NCBI GenBank assembly: GCA_021843755.1 | Contig: JAKBWB010000004.1 | Location: 1 to 64,000, forward strand | Source of the DNA: Pseudomonadota bacterium | Lineage (GTDB): Bacteria; Pseudomonadota; Gammaproteobacteria; Steroidobacterales; Steroidobacteraceae | Direction: 5' to 3' | Length of the DNA stretch: 64,000 nucleotides | In this document: positions 9,066 to 17,840 of the stretch, piece after piece | Numbering within the stretch: the stretch's first letter is position 1 | Layout of the letters: every line of letters starts with the position of its first letter | The notes under the pieces: generated by a model | Database searches by the model: none | What the model was told of the DNA's origin: nothing | The model's input: the letters and a program-made list of their open reading frames with translations, nothing else | Program-made: the position numbers and the translations under genes

Positions 9066-9648
9066 AGGGCACGATGATCTCGGCCTCGCCGAGCGCCTTG
9101 GCGCGCACTGCGGCGGCGACGGCTTGCGCCGCAGCGCCCTGCGTCACACCCAGCCGTTGGACTCGCAGCGCGTAGAGCGCAATGCGGTAATGGTGCGCCG
9201 GACCTGGCGGCGGGCAGGGGCCGCCGTATCCGCGGAAGCCGTAATTATTGCGCGCCTGGATCGCCCCGGCGGGCAGCGACCCGTCCGGGCCGCCGGCGCC
9301 CGCCGGCAGGGCGCGGATGTCGGCCGGCAAGTCGAATACGACCCAGTGCCACCAGAGTCCACCGGGGACATCCGGGTCGAACATCAGCACCGCGAAGCTG
9401 CGTGTGCCGGCCGGCGGATTCCGCCAGGCGAGCGCAGGGGAGACGTTCTCGCCGCGGCAGCCGTCGTGGTCGTAGATCTGTGCCCTCTGGAAAGTGGCTC
9501 CAGGGGTCAGGTCAGGACTGCTGAGTCTGAAGCCTCTGGCGGGCGCGGCTCGAGCAGAGCCCTGCGCCGCGAGCGGCAGGACAGTCCAGAGCAGTGCGGT
9601 CAGCACGGCTATCGGGCGGCTCGAACAGACCAGGGATCGTGGACACAT
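9055..9648 (-). CDS. PEBP/YbhB-like (Raf kinase inhibitor-like) secreted protein
   Basis: A 197-residue protein of the YbhB/YbcL group of the phosphatidylethanolamine-binding family. The start at 9648 ([20 protein letters not shown]) gives a signal peptide and has GGAG 6 bases upstream; the frame stays open 39 bases further. The ligand pocket signatures are [16 protein letters not shown] at about 75-90, [21 protein letters not shown] at about 97-117 and [25 protein letters not shown] near 145-170. The function in bacteria is not established. It overlaps rimO by 11 bases. Confidence 0.9.
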   Translation of the reverse strand: MCPRSLVCSSRPIAVLTALLWTVLPLAAQGSARAAPARGFRLSSPDLTPGATFQRAQIYDHDGCRGENVSPALAWRNPPAGTRSFAVLMFDPDVPGGLWWHWVVFDLPADIRALPAGAGGPDGSLPAGAIQARNNYGFRGYGGPCPPPGPAHHYRIALYALRVQRLGVTQGAAAQAVAAAVRAKALGEAEIIVPYER

Positions 9649-9726
9649 GGAGTGCTCCGGGCAGGGCCGGTACGGGCGGCCGGGCACAGTGTGCAGTGAA
9701 GCGGACCATCCGGCAAACTAGCGGGG

Positions 9727-10083
9727 ATGAACGCTGTAAAGACCGCTCTAGTCACTGGCTCGACCGACGGGTTGGGCCGGGTGGTGGCGCGTGCGTTGGC
9801 ACGCCCGCGCGGCGCGACGGTGAATTCTGTGCGCCCGGCCACTTACATGAACGCGACGATGGCGCGTGCCATGGCTGTCAAGCCCCAGAGCACGGTCGCG
9901 GATGGCGCCGCGGCGGTGCTGCATCTGGCCTGTGTCCCGGAGCTCGCCGGGACGAGCGGCGAGTTCTTCGACGGGCTGCGTCCCGCGCGCGCCAACGCTC
10001 AGGCCTATCATCGGCAGGCACGGCGGCGTCTCGCGACGATGAGCAAGCGCCTTGCCGGCCTCGCGCCGGGCGGCGGCGCCTGA
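9727..10083 (+). pseudogene. short-chain dehydrogenase with internal deletion
   Basis: A 118-codon frame joins the two ends of an SDR-type oxidoreductase. Residues 8-25 carry the NAD(P)-binding TGSTDGLGRVVARALA, and residues 32 onward match the C-terminal third of the family (VNSVRPATYM, then ADGAAAVLHLACVPEL, then FFDGLRPARANAQAYHRQARRRL). The middle of about 150-170 residues is missing, including the Ser and YxxxK catalytic residues, so it cannot be an active SDR. The join lies near GATVNSV and the frame is kept, which suggests a deletion between short similar sequences coding for two GxTV strands. It lies next to a methyltransferase gene. An active new short protein is possible but unlikely. 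Confidence 0.78.
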
Positions 10084-10095
10084 ACCGCTTGAGTA

Positions 10096-10680
10096 ATGAT
10101 GGAATTCGATCACGCGTATTACGATCGCTACTACTTCGACCCGCGCACGGCAGTGACTTCGCGCGCCGAGATGCGAGCCCGTGCACGGTTGATCGGCGCG
10201 TTCATCGCGCACGTGGGCTTGCCCGTGCGGCGCATGCTCGACGCGGGCTGTGGCACCGGACTGCTGCGCGAGCCGCTGCGGCGGGTATTGCCCAAGGCGG
10301 CCTACGTCGGCCTGGAGGCGAGCGAGTACCTGTGCCGCCGCTACGGCTGGCTGTCCGGACACGTGCAGGAATTCCGGCCGGAGGAACCGTTCGATCTGGT
10401 GATCTGTTATGACGTGTTGCAGTACCTGGGCCCGCGCGAGGCGACGCGGGCGCTCGCCAACCTGGCAAGACTGTGCCGCGGGGTCTTGTACTTCAGTGCG
10501 CTCACGCGTGCCGATTGGCGCAACAACTGCGACCGCAGCCGTACGGATCCGAACGTGCATCTGCGCCAGGGGGAGTGGTACCGCATGAGGTTGCGGCGCG
10601 CATTTCGCGAGGTGGGGGCCGGCTTCTGGCTGCGGCGCGGCGCGCCGCTGACACTGTGGGAACTGGAATCGACCGGTTGA
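10096..10680 (+). CDS. class I SAM-dependent methyltransferase
   Basis: A 194-residue methyltransferase of unknown substrate. Motif I is MLDAGCGTGLLREPL at about 47-61, the acidic ribose-binding position is in YVGLEASEYL at about 71-80, and FDLVICYDVLQYL at about 98-110 is the motif IV region. The C-terminus has the short strands of a small Rossmann methyltransferase. It is followed after 16 bases by a hypothetical gene (10697) that is probably co-transcribed. Alternative ATGs at 10096 and 10099 are adjacent. Confidence 0.85.
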   Translation: MMEFDHAYYDRYYFDPRTAVTSRAEMRARARLIGAFIAHVGLPVRRMLDAGCGTGLLREPLRRVLPKAAYVGLEASEYLCRRYGWLSGHVQEFRPEEPFDLVICYDVLQYLGPREATRALANLARLCRGVLYFSALTRADWRNNCDRSRTDPNVHLRQGEWYRMRLRRAFREVGAGFWLRRGAPLTLWELESTG

Positions 10681-10696
10681 ACAACGGGAGTACGCA

Positions 10697-11110
10697 GTGC
10701 CCGACACACAAGCGGACCGCCTGATCGCTGTATTCCGCGGTACGGTGACCTGTGTGCGCGAGACTGGCGTTTCCCCCGGGCTTACGCTGCGGGGCGTCTC
10801 GGCGGCGAATGTTCAGGAACGCTTGATCGTCACATTCCTCGGCGATGCTCCGCAGGATCTGCCCCAGCAACTTGCCGCGCCGAGCGTCCAGGCGGTGGAT
10901 GCCCACTGCTATCGTATCGAGAGTCCGCCACGTCAATGGCTGATCCGGGCGCGCGCGTTGCATGTGCACCGCGATGTCGGCGCCGGATTTTTTCGGGCCG
11001 TTCCGCCGCGGGTGGTGCCGCCGCGCAAGCGGCTGTTCTGGACGGTAGTCCTCGCAGTGGCGCGCAACCGCGCCGGCGTGTGGTTGCTGCGCGCGTTGCG
11101 GCGCCGTTGA
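10697..11110 (+). CDS. hypothetical protein
   Basis: A 137-residue protein I do not recognise. It starts with GTG preceded by GGGAG at 6 bases, has no signal peptide, and ends in a basic, weakly hydrophobic stretch (RLFWTVVLAVARNRAGVWLLRALRRR) that may anchor it to the membrane. The middle has mixed beta-type sequence with HVHRDVGAGFFRAVPPRVV. It follows the methyltransferase with a 16-base gap, suggesting one transcript, and converges with the glycosyltransferase gene. Coding looks real from the ribosome site and codon use. Confidence 0.65.
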   Translation: MPDTQADRLIAVFRGTVTCVRETGVSPGLTLRGVSAANVQERLIVTFLGDAPQDLPQQLAAPSVQAVDAHCYRIESPPRQWLIRARALHVHRDVGAGFFRAVPPRVVPPRKRLFWTVVLAVARNRAGVWLLRALRRR

Positions 11111-11119
11111 GCGGGGCGT

Positions 11120-12262
11120 TCAGCCGGCCTGGGCGAGCTGTTGTTCGAGGGCCGTCGTACGTTCGCCGGCAAGCAGCGCCCGGTAGACCGACAGCTGCCC
11201 CTCGAGCACGCGTGGCCAGGTGAAATACCGCAACACGTGCGTGCGCGCGTGTGCGCCGAGAGCTTCGATATCACGCTCGTAAAGAGCCGCGACCGCATCG
11301 GCGAGGCTGTCCGCGTCGCCCGGCTCGCTGAGTACCCCGCAGCGCTCATCGACCAGCTCCGGTATGGCGCCCGCGCGCGCCGCGACCACCGGGCGGCCGC
11401 ACGCCATGGCTTCGAGCACGACCAGACCGAAGGTCTCGAGCGTGCCGGCGTGCACCAGGGCGTCGGCCGAGGCCAGCCAGCACGCCAGATCGATGGCGTC
11501 GCGGCGGTACGGGATCCTCGTCACGTTGGGGGCCAGGCGCGCTGCGCGGCCACCGCCGATCAGCACCAGATGGTAGGGCCGACCGAGGCCGGCGAACGCG
11601 CGCAGCAGTACGGGCATGTTCTTCTCGCCGGTGAAGCGACCGGCGTACACGAGCACGCGTGCCGCGCTGTCGAGTCCGAGGCGGCGGCGCAGCCACGAGC
11701 CGCGTCGGGAGGGATGAAACAGCTGCGGATCGACGCCCAGGGGTTGACGTACGACATGCTTGACGCCGAGGTTGTCGAGAAAATCCTGCATCAAACGGCT
11801 GGGCGCGAACACTACGTCGAACCGTCCATACAGCTCGCGCAGGTAGCTGCCCGACAGCCGCTCGGTGATGCTGCCGAATCGCCGGCCGGCGATGCGCGGC
11901 AGATTGGAGTGGCAGAATGCCGCGCACGGAAGCCCGCGGCGGCGCGCCACCCGCCATGCCGCCCAGGCCGGATGGAACGCGTCACCCGCCTCGATGATGT
12001 CTGGAGCCAATGCCTCGAGCTGCCGTGCCCACAGGCGGGGATTGAGCGGCAGGCGGTAGTTGAACGTACCCGGGACCGGCACGCCGGCGAGGGTGCTGAC
12101 CCCGCCGCGCTCGATCCGCTGGGCGGTGCCCGGCACGAGCAGGGTGTGCTGCCATCCCGGCTGAGTCGCCAGCCACGTGTGCTTGGCGATCAGGTACCGA
12201 CGCACTCCCCCGCTCGTCGGCGAGTAGAACACGGTGGTGTCGACGAGATGGCGCGGGTTCAT
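11120..12262 (-). CDS. glycosyltransferase family 4 protein
   Basis: A 380-residue glycosyltransferase of the GT-B fold, family 4 type. The N-terminal acceptor domain starts with the glycine loop FYSPTSGGVRRYL at about 12-24. The C-terminal nucleotide-sugar domain shows VLVYAGRFTGEKNMPVLLRAF at about 207-227, HAGTLETFGLVVLEAMACGRPVVA at about 290-313 (the EX7E-type signature) and IPELVDE. Many relatives transfer glucose or mannose to lipids or polysaccharides, but the acceptor cannot be told here. No polysaccharide cluster surrounds it. Confidence 0.9.
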   Translation of the reverse strand: MNPRHLVDTTVFYSPTSGGVRRYLIAKHTWLATQPGWQHTLLVPGTAQRIERGGVSTLAGVPVPGTFNYRLPLNPRLWARQLEALAPDIIEAGDAFHPAWAAWRVARRRGLPCAAFCHSNLPRIAGRRFGSITERLSGSYLRELYGRFDVVFAPSRLMQDFLDNLGVKHVVRQPLGVDPQLFHPSRRGSWLRRRLGLDSAARVLVYAGRFTGEKNMPVLLRAFAGLGRPYHLVLIGGGRAARLAPNVTRIPYRRDAIDLACWLASADALVHAGTLETFGLVVLEAMACGRPVVAARAGAIPELVDERCGVLSEPGDADSLADAVAALYERDIEALGAHARTHVLRYFTWPRVLEGQLSVYRALLAGERTTALEQQLAQAG

Positions 12263-12361
12263 GGGTCGATCCAGATCCTCGGGGCCCGTCTTCCCCGCGG
12301 ATCATTGCACGCCCCCCGCCGCGCAGTGTCAAGATGGCGTCCGCCGCCGCGGGGCGACTCG

Positions 12362-13648
12362 TCATGCAGCCGTTTGCGCGCGGTCCCGGCTGCCGTGGCG
12401 CAGCGCGACACAGGCGGCGATCAGCTCCTCGGCGCTTGCGAAGCGGTCCTCGCGCCGCTTGGCGAGCAGCCGGGCGAGCAGCTCGGCATAGCCGGACAGC
12501 GACGGCGGCAGGCGGGGTGGCGAGGCGTTGACGTGCTGCTGCAGCACTTCCATCGCGCTGTTACCCATGAACGGTTTGCGGCCGGTGAGCATCTCGTGAA
12601 AGATCACCCCGAGGCTGTATAGATCCGAGCGCGGATCCAACTTCTCGCCGAGCGCCTGCTCGGGGCTCATGTAATAGGGTGAGCCGCGCAGCACTCCGGT
12701 GTACGTGCTGCGGTGGCTGACGTCCAGGAGGCGGGCCAGGCCGAAGTCGATCAGCACCACGTTGTCGTTCTCGCGCAGCATGACGTTGGGGGGCTTCAGA
12801 TCCCGGTGCAGCAGCCCCGCTCGGTGGACCACGGCCAGGGCCGCCCCGATCTTCTCCAGAAAGCGCAACGCCTCCGACTCGGTCACGCCCACCTGCATGC
12901 GCGCCTTCAGATCGCCGTGCGGGAAGTATTCCATCGCGAGGTATTCATAACCGTCCTCCATGCCGTGATCGAATATGCGTACCACGGCCGGGTCATGTAC
13001 GGCGAGGATGGCCTGATATTCGCGCGCCAGCGCCTGCTTGGCTCGGTCTTCGCATGGGACCTTGCTGACCTTCAGCGCCACGTCGGCCCCGAGCGCGTGG
13101 CTCTCGGCCAAGTACACGACGGCCTTCTCCGATTCGCTGAGCGTGCGGATGATCTCGTAGCCGCTGATGGCGGGTTGAGCTGTCGCGAGCGCTGCCGTGG
13201 CGCGCCGTTTGGTCTGCGTCGCGAGCGAAGCCGGGTTGCGCTCCAGCGCCACGAACGCCCGGTCGAGCGCGCTCTTCAGCCGGCTCGGAGTCAGCAGGCG
13301 CTTGGGCAGGTAGTCCGCCGCACCGGCGCGCAGTGCCTGGATTGCGGTGAGCTCATTCCCGCGCTCCGCCAGCGCCACCAGCACGGGCGCGGTGTCGCTC
13401 GAGCGCAGGGTGCGCACGAGCTTGATCCCCTCGGATTCGCCCGGCTCATCTCCTGTGCCGAAGTCCGCCGACAGGATGAGCCCTTCGCAGGCCCGCCCCG
13501 TGCTCAAGCCGCTCATGGCATGCCTGTCCTCGGGATCCACGGTGCCGATCGCCGCCTGCGGATAGAGGATTGCAAGGTGCAGCCGCAGCCATTCGCGATA
13601 TTTCGTATCGCGCTCGACGATCAGTATGCGTTGTGCTGCGGAACTCAT
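12362..13648 (-). CDS. receiver-like domain fused to Ser/Thr protein kinase
   Basis: A 428-residue signalling protein. Residues 5-130 resemble a response-regulator receiver (RILIVERDTKYREWL, LILSADFG, DYLPKRLLTP). The acidic pocket, a possible phosphoacceptor Asp and the conserved Lys can be matched, but the usual Thr/Ser is replaced (LVALAERG). Residues 165-410 are a Hanks-type kinase: VALKVSK, HRDLKPPNVML with catalytic Asp, DFGLARLL, and SPYYMSPEQAL. There is no transmembrane segment. It reads in the same direction as gspA-gspB but is separated from gspB by 236 bases. Substrates are unknown. Confidence 0.9.
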   Translation of the reverse strand: MSSAAQRILIVERDTKYREWLRLHLAILYPQAAIGTVDPEDRHAMSGLSTGRACEGLILSADFGTGDEPGESEGIKLVRTLRSSDTAPVLVALAERGNELTAIQALRAGAADYLPKRLLTPSRLKSALDRAFVALERNPASLATQTKRRATAALATAQPAISGYEIIRTLSESEKAVVYLAESHALGADVALKVSKVPCEDRAKQALAREYQAILAVHDPAVVRIFDHGMEDGYEYLAMEYFPHGDLKARMQVGVTESEALRFLEKIGAALAVVHRAGLLHRDLKPPNVMLRENDNVVLIDFGLARLLDVSHRSTYTGVLRGSPYYMSPEQALGEKLDPRSDLYSLGVIFHEMLTGRKPFMGNSAMEVLQQHVNASPPRLPPSLSGYAELLARLLAKRREDRFASAEELIAACVALRHGSRDRAQTAA

Positions 13649-13884
13649 GCGCGGACTTCAAACCATGGACCAGGGCCGTTTCCTTGTCGCGGTCTGCGGC
13701 GTCATTCTGTGAAACCGGTCATTCCCCTGATCGCGTTATGTTCAGAGCCCCGCCCGGACACGGGAGCGAGCACGGAGGCGGGGACCGGCGGCTCCAGGGG
13801 CACGGGTGATGAGGCGGCGCAGGGGGGGTCGCTGGAAGTACTGCCTGGCGCAGGCGGCCAGCCTGGAGCGGGCAGTGCCCGCAA

Positions 13885-14646
13885 TCACCGCGGCAGCAGG
13901 AACTCCCGCCCCCGATAGCTCAGCGCTACGCCGTCCGGCCGGATCGCCACCACCGTGACGCCGTCCGGCAAAGAGTCGCCGATATGCAGGATGTGCATGT
14001 TGATCATCACGTAGCGCTTGCTCGGGTCTGGATCGTAGACGTGCAGGTCCAGATGCAGCCGCGGCAGGTCGCTGCCGGGCTGCGCGGCGATCTCGGCATA
14101 GAGCGGCAGGGGGCCCTGCGCTCCGGCTGCCAGGTCTGCGGAACCGCCGGAGGCGGGTGGCTGGATCGCCGGGGCGAGATCCGCCGGATTGGGCGAGCCG
14201 GGAAGCGTCAAACCGCCGGCCGGGCCGGGCCGCAAGGAATGCCCTGCTGTCGAGAATGGCGCCGGCGGCTCCGCCGTAGCGAGTGACGGCTGGCCTGATG
14301 TGCGGGTGAGCGCCGCTGCGGATACGGCAGTGGACGTTGGCTGCATCGCCGCCCAGGAAGCCGACCGGGCACCTGTCTGCGGCGATGCAGTAGTCGGCAT
14401 CACGGGCGCCGGACTTGGTGCCACGGCCGTCCGGGCCGCCGCCGCTGGGGCGGGCGAGGTTGCCGGGTGGCGCAGCATCAGCCAGGCCAGGGCGACGGCA
14501 TTGATCGCCAGCAGGGCGCCGATGATCAGGGCCCACGCCGGCAGCCCTCGGCGCGGCGGGACGATTTTGACCTCGAACAGGCCCGGTCCATCCTGACGTT
14601 GGCGGGCGCTCTCGGATTTCTTCAGCGCATCGAGGATGAATGACAT
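13885..14646 (-). CDS. gspB: GspB-like secretin assembly protein
   Basis: A 253-residue inner-membrane protein of the GspB/ExeB family, which together with GspA helps the secretin pass the peptidoglycan. The start MSFILDALKKSESARQR is the family signature, and the ATG at 14646 lies one base after the gspA stop. A transmembrane helix is at about residues 35-57 (ALIIGALLAINAVALAWLML). A Pro/Ala-rich linker follows, then the conserved C-terminal domain with LPRLHLDLHVYDPDPSKRYVMINM and a final GVALSYRGREFLLPR. The rest of a type II secretion cluster is absent from the window. Confidence 0.93.
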   Translation of the reverse strand: MSFILDALKKSESARQRQDGPGLFEVKIVPPRRGLPAWALIIGALLAINAVALAWLMLRHPATSPAPAAAARTAVAPSPAPVMPTTASPQTGARSASWAAMQPTSTAVSAAALTRTSGQPSLATAEPPAPFSTAGHSLRPGPAGGLTLPGSPNPADLAPAIQPPASGGSADLAAGAQGPLPLYAEIAAQPGSDLPRLHLDLHVYDPDPSKRYVMINMHILHIGDSLPDGVTVVAIRPDGVALSYRGREFLLPR

Positions 14647-14647
14647 G

Positions 14648-16282
14648 TCAGCCGCCTTGGCCGTGCCGACTGAGGATCGGCGTCCCCGGCTCGGCAAGCG
14701 CGCCGGACAGCGCCAATTGCGTCTTGATACCGGCGATTCCGTCGACCGTCAACCCGTGCGCGTGCTGGAAGCGGCGCACCAGGCGAGTCAGACGCGCATC
14801 GTACACGTCGCTCGGGGGCTGTTTGTCCCGGATGCCTTCCACGCGCTCCAGGCTCTCGCGCAGCCAGCGCACGCGCGCCCCGCTCATGCCTTGCAGGAGC
14901 GTGCGCACCCGCCCGCCGACCGGCCGCCACAGCAGGACGTAATGACCCATCCAATCGCGCGAGAGCGCGGCAATACTCACCCGCTGAGGAGTGGGTCCGA
15001 GCGCGAGCAGCGCATGTGCGTGATCCAGGCCGGTCATGAGCACCTCGTACCTGTGGCCCCTCGAGCCGGTCAGCCGCAGGATGGCCGGCCGATTGTACAG
15101 ACGCAGTTGCCCGAGCGAACCGTGCGCCTTGAGGCAGGATAGCCCGTGCTGCGCGGCCTGGACACATGGACCGGGGCCCGAGGCCGGGTCACCGTGGACG
15201 TAACGCAGATTCCACAGGTTGAACAGCTTGGCGTAGGCCGCCTGGCGGGTGGTCTGGCTCCTGTACCGATCGAGCAGCCCTGCCAACGTCGGCTTTATCT
15301 TCACAGGCCGAGGTGCGGGCACGTCGGGGCGCACCACCGGCCTGCCGATGACAGGAGCGGGGCCCGGTGTCGATCGCCACACCGGCTCGAGCCGCCACAG
15401 CGTGAAGGCTGTGGCGGCCAGCAGAATGAGCGTGGCAGCCGCGGTCCATGTCACCCAGCCGCGCCTCGAGCGCCGTCCGAACACTTCGGTGGCGGCCTGG
15501 CGCACCAGGGCGGGGGTGATGCGGTGACGATCGAGCGAATAGCCCCCCAGCAGCGCCCGGTCGCACAGGATGTTGATGACCCGAGGCACTCCGCCGGAGA
15601 GGCGGTGGATATTCCGCAGGGCGCCGCGGCTGAACATCTCGGTGGTCGCACCCGCCACGCGCAGCCGATGCCGGACGTAGGCCGCGGTCTCGGGCGCCGA
15701 GAGCGGATCGAGATGGTAACGGCCGGTGACGCGCTGGGCGAGCTGGCGCAACTCGCTGCGCTCGAGCAGCTCGCGCAGCTCCGGCTGCCCGATCAGGATG
15801 ATTTGCAGGAGCTTCTGGGTGTTGGTTTCCAGGTTGGTGAGCAGTCGCACCTGCTCGAGCACCTCCGGTTCGAGGTTCTGCGCCTCGTCAACCACCAGTA
15901 CGACACGCCGTCCCGCTGCGTGCGCGCGCAGCAGGTAGGTGTTCAGAATGTCGACCAGGTCCTTCAGGGAGCCGGTGGCGGGATCGGGTACGCCGATGCC
16001 GAGCTCCTCGCACAGGGTCAACAGGAACTCCGGCGCGGTCATGCGCGGATTGAGGATGAGCGCGAGCTCGGCATTCTCCGGAGCCTGCGCCAGCAGCGAG
16101 CGTACGATCGTCGTCTTGCCCGTGCCCACCTCGCCGGTGAGCTGGATGAAGCCGCCGGCCTCCTTGATGCCGTACAACAGGTGCGCCAACGCCTCGGCGT
16201 GCCGCTCGCTCAGAAAGAGATAGCGGGGGTCCGGCGTGATCGAGAACGGCTTCTCGTTCAGACCAAAGAAGGAAAGGTACAT
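14648..16282 (-). CDS. gspA: GspA/ExeA-type AAA ATPase with peptidoglycan-binding domain
   Basis: A 544-residue inner-membrane ATPase of the ExeA family. It begins MYLSFFGLNEKPFSITPDP. The AAA domain has Walker A GEVGTGKTT at about 50-58 and Walker B VVLVVDEAQN at about 125-134. A transmembrane helix is at about 279-300 (TAAATLILLAATAFTLW). The periplasmic half has a C39-peptidase-like region and a peptidoglycan-binding domain (LTRLVRRFQHAHGLTVDGIAG) near 495-515. Known relatives use this to insert the secretin multimer. It forms a pair with gspB and follows dinB by 10 bases. Confidence 0.93.
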   Translation of the reverse strand: MYLSFFGLNEKPFSITPDPRYLFLSERHAEALAHLLYGIKEAGGFIQLTGEVGTGKTTIVRSLLAQAPENAELALILNPRMTAPEFLLTLCEELGIGVPDPATGSLKDLVDILNTYLLRAHAAGRRVVLVVDEAQNLEPEVLEQVRLLTNLETNTQKLLQIILIGQPELRELLERSELRQLAQRVTGRYHLDPLSAPETAAYVRHRLRVAGATTEMFSRGALRNIHRLSGGVPRVINILCDRALLGGYSLDRHRITPALVRQAATEVFGRRSRRGWVTWTAAATLILLAATAFTLWRLEPVWRSTPGPAPVIGRPVVRPDVPAPRPVKIKPTLAGLLDRYRSQTTRQAAYAKLFNLWNLRYVHGDPASGPGPCVQAAQHGLSCLKAHGSLGQLRLYNRPAILRLTGSRGHRYEVLMTGLDHAHALLALGPTPQRVSIAALSRDWMGHYVLLWRPVGGRVRTLLQGMSGARVRWLRESLERVEGIRDKQPPSDVYDARLTRLVRRFQHAHGLTVDGIAGIKTQLALSGALAEPGTPILSRHGQGG

Positions 16283-16292
16283 CGTAAGTCGA

Positions 16293-17453
16293 CTATTTCA
16301 GCATGTTGCCCCGGCGCAGCGCCGCGTTGCCGAAGCGTGCGCGGACCTGCTCGAGCGCCGACTCGAGGCGCGCCTCATCCCTGCCGCGCTCGGCCGTCTC
16401 GAACAGGCCCATCTGCCGGGCCGGCGAGAGCCCCCCGAGCACCACCCCCAGCAGGCGCAGTTTGGCACCACGGTGCTCGGCCAGCCAGCGCCGCAACAGA
16501 TCCCGGGCCACGTCGCGGATCATGCGCTCCGCCTGCGTCGGCGGGGCGATCGCCTGCTGCCGCGTGAACGTGGTGAAGTCGTGGCAGCGGATCTTCACGC
16601 CGATCCGGGCCGTCATCAGTCCTTTGTGGCGCAGCCGCTGGCAGGCGGTTTGCGCCAGGCTGCACAGGTGGGTGTCGAGCGCCCGCGGATCCTGAAGGTC
16701 GCGTGCAAAGGTATCTTCGGCGCTGAGTGACTTTTCTTCCAGATCCGTCAGTACCGGCCGCTCATCCACACCGGCGGCTCGTTCGCGCATACGAGAGGCG
16801 TCCCGCCCGAACAGCTGCCACAGCAGCGTATCCGGCGCGCCGCGCAATTGCCCGAGCGTGCGCACTCCAGCCGCCTCGACTTTCTCGCCGAGCTTGCGCC
16901 CGAGGCCGGGCAGCCGCCGGACCGACAACGGATCGAGGACCTCGCGGACGCGTTCGGCCGGCACGACGGTCAGTCCATCCGGCTTCTCGAGATCGGAGGC
17001 GATCTTCGCGACCAGCTTGTTGGTCGCTACGCCAACGGAGGCGGTCAGTCCGGTACGTGAGCGAATCTCGTCCTTGATGCGCCGGGCGATGGCCGGCGGC
17101 TTCCCGAGCAACGCGATGCTGCCGCTCACATCGAGAAACGCCTCGTCGAGCGACAAGCCCTGAACCAGCGGCGTGATCTCATGGAACACCGCGAACACCT
17201 GCCGCGAGACTTCCCGGTAGCGCGTCATGTGCGGGGGAACGCATATCGCCGCCGGACACAGCCGTAGCGCCGTGCTCATCGGCATGGCCGAGCGCACGCC
17301 GAACCGGCGGACCTCGTAGCTGGCCGCCGCGACGACGCCGCGAGGGCCGGCATGTCCGACCACCACGGGCTTGCCGGCAAGCTCCGGCCGGTCATGCTGC
17401 TCCACGGACGCGAAAAACGCGTCCATGTCGACATGCAAAATGGCGCGGATCAT
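16293..17453 (-). CDS. dinB: DNA polymerase IV
   Basis: A 386-residue Y-family translesion polymerase. The start at 17453 (MIRAILHVDMDAFFASVEQ) is chosen by homology; the frame stays open 75 bases upstream. Metal-binding residues lie in LHVDMDAFFASVE (about 6-18) and SLDEAFLDVSG (about 100-110). VGVATNKLVAKIASDLEKP is the finger/palm signature, and the helix-hairpin-helix RRLPGLGRKLGEKVEAAG follows. The C-terminal little-finger domain extends to the end. It is 10 bases upstream of gspA, although a shared role is not evident. No LexA box was identified. Confidence 0.95.
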   Translation of the reverse strand: MIRAILHVDMDAFFASVEQHDRPELAGKPVVVGHAGPRGVVAAASYEVRRFGVRSAMPMSTALRLCPAAICVPPHMTRYREVSRQVFAVFHEITPLVQGLSLDEAFLDVSGSIALLGKPPAIARRIKDEIRSRTGLTASVGVATNKLVAKIASDLEKPDGLTVVPAERVREVLDPLSVRRLPGLGRKLGEKVEAAGVRTLGQLRGAPDTLLWQLFGRDASRMRERAAGVDERPVLTDLEEKSLSAEDTFARDLQDPRALDTHLCSLAQTACQRLRHKGLMTARIGVKIRCHDFTTFTRQQAIAPPTQAERMIRDVARDLLRRWLAEHRGAKLRLLGVVLGGLSPARQMGLFETAERGRDEARLESALEQVRARFGNAALRRGNMLK

Positions 17454-17478
17454 GGCGGAGGGGTCGGGCGCGCGGCAC

Positions 17479-17840
17479 TCAGAGCGTGAGGAAACCGTAG
17501 GTTGCGACAACCGCGAACAGCAACGCAAACGCGGTCAGGTAGCCCAGCGAGATCACGACGAGCTTTGCGAGGGTGCGCCCCCGGCTGTCCCGATACACAC
17601 GCCGCATCGCCAGGTAGAAGTAAACCAGCGTGTACGTGAATCGGCATGCGTCAGGTCCTCGGTGGCTTCCTGAATGAAATGCCGCAAGGAGCGCACCGGG
17701 TGCGCGTGATAGCGCTGTCCGCACGCGCTGCAGAACGGTCCGGTGAGAATCGTTCCGCAATTGGCGCAGGCGCAGCCCGGCGGGATCTCCGGTCCGCCCG
17801 TGGCCGCAGTTGCGGCGGCGTGTCCGCAGATGCTGTTCAC
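17479..17840 (-). pseudogene. DUF3667-family gene broken by deletion and frameshift
   Basis: The start (GTG at 17840) gives a zinc-ribbon typical of DUF3667 proteins: CANCGTILTGPFCSACGQ, then LRHFIQEATEDLTHADSR. After that the frame becomes meaningless. The C-terminal family end (FTYTLVYFYLAMRRVYRDSRG, then LGYLTAFALLF) is in a different frame, from about 17640 to 17479. The middle membrane part of the protein is missing. The two ends meet near 17630-17645. The GTG overlaps the stop of fadE. It is a decayed gene of unknown function. Confidence 0.75.
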
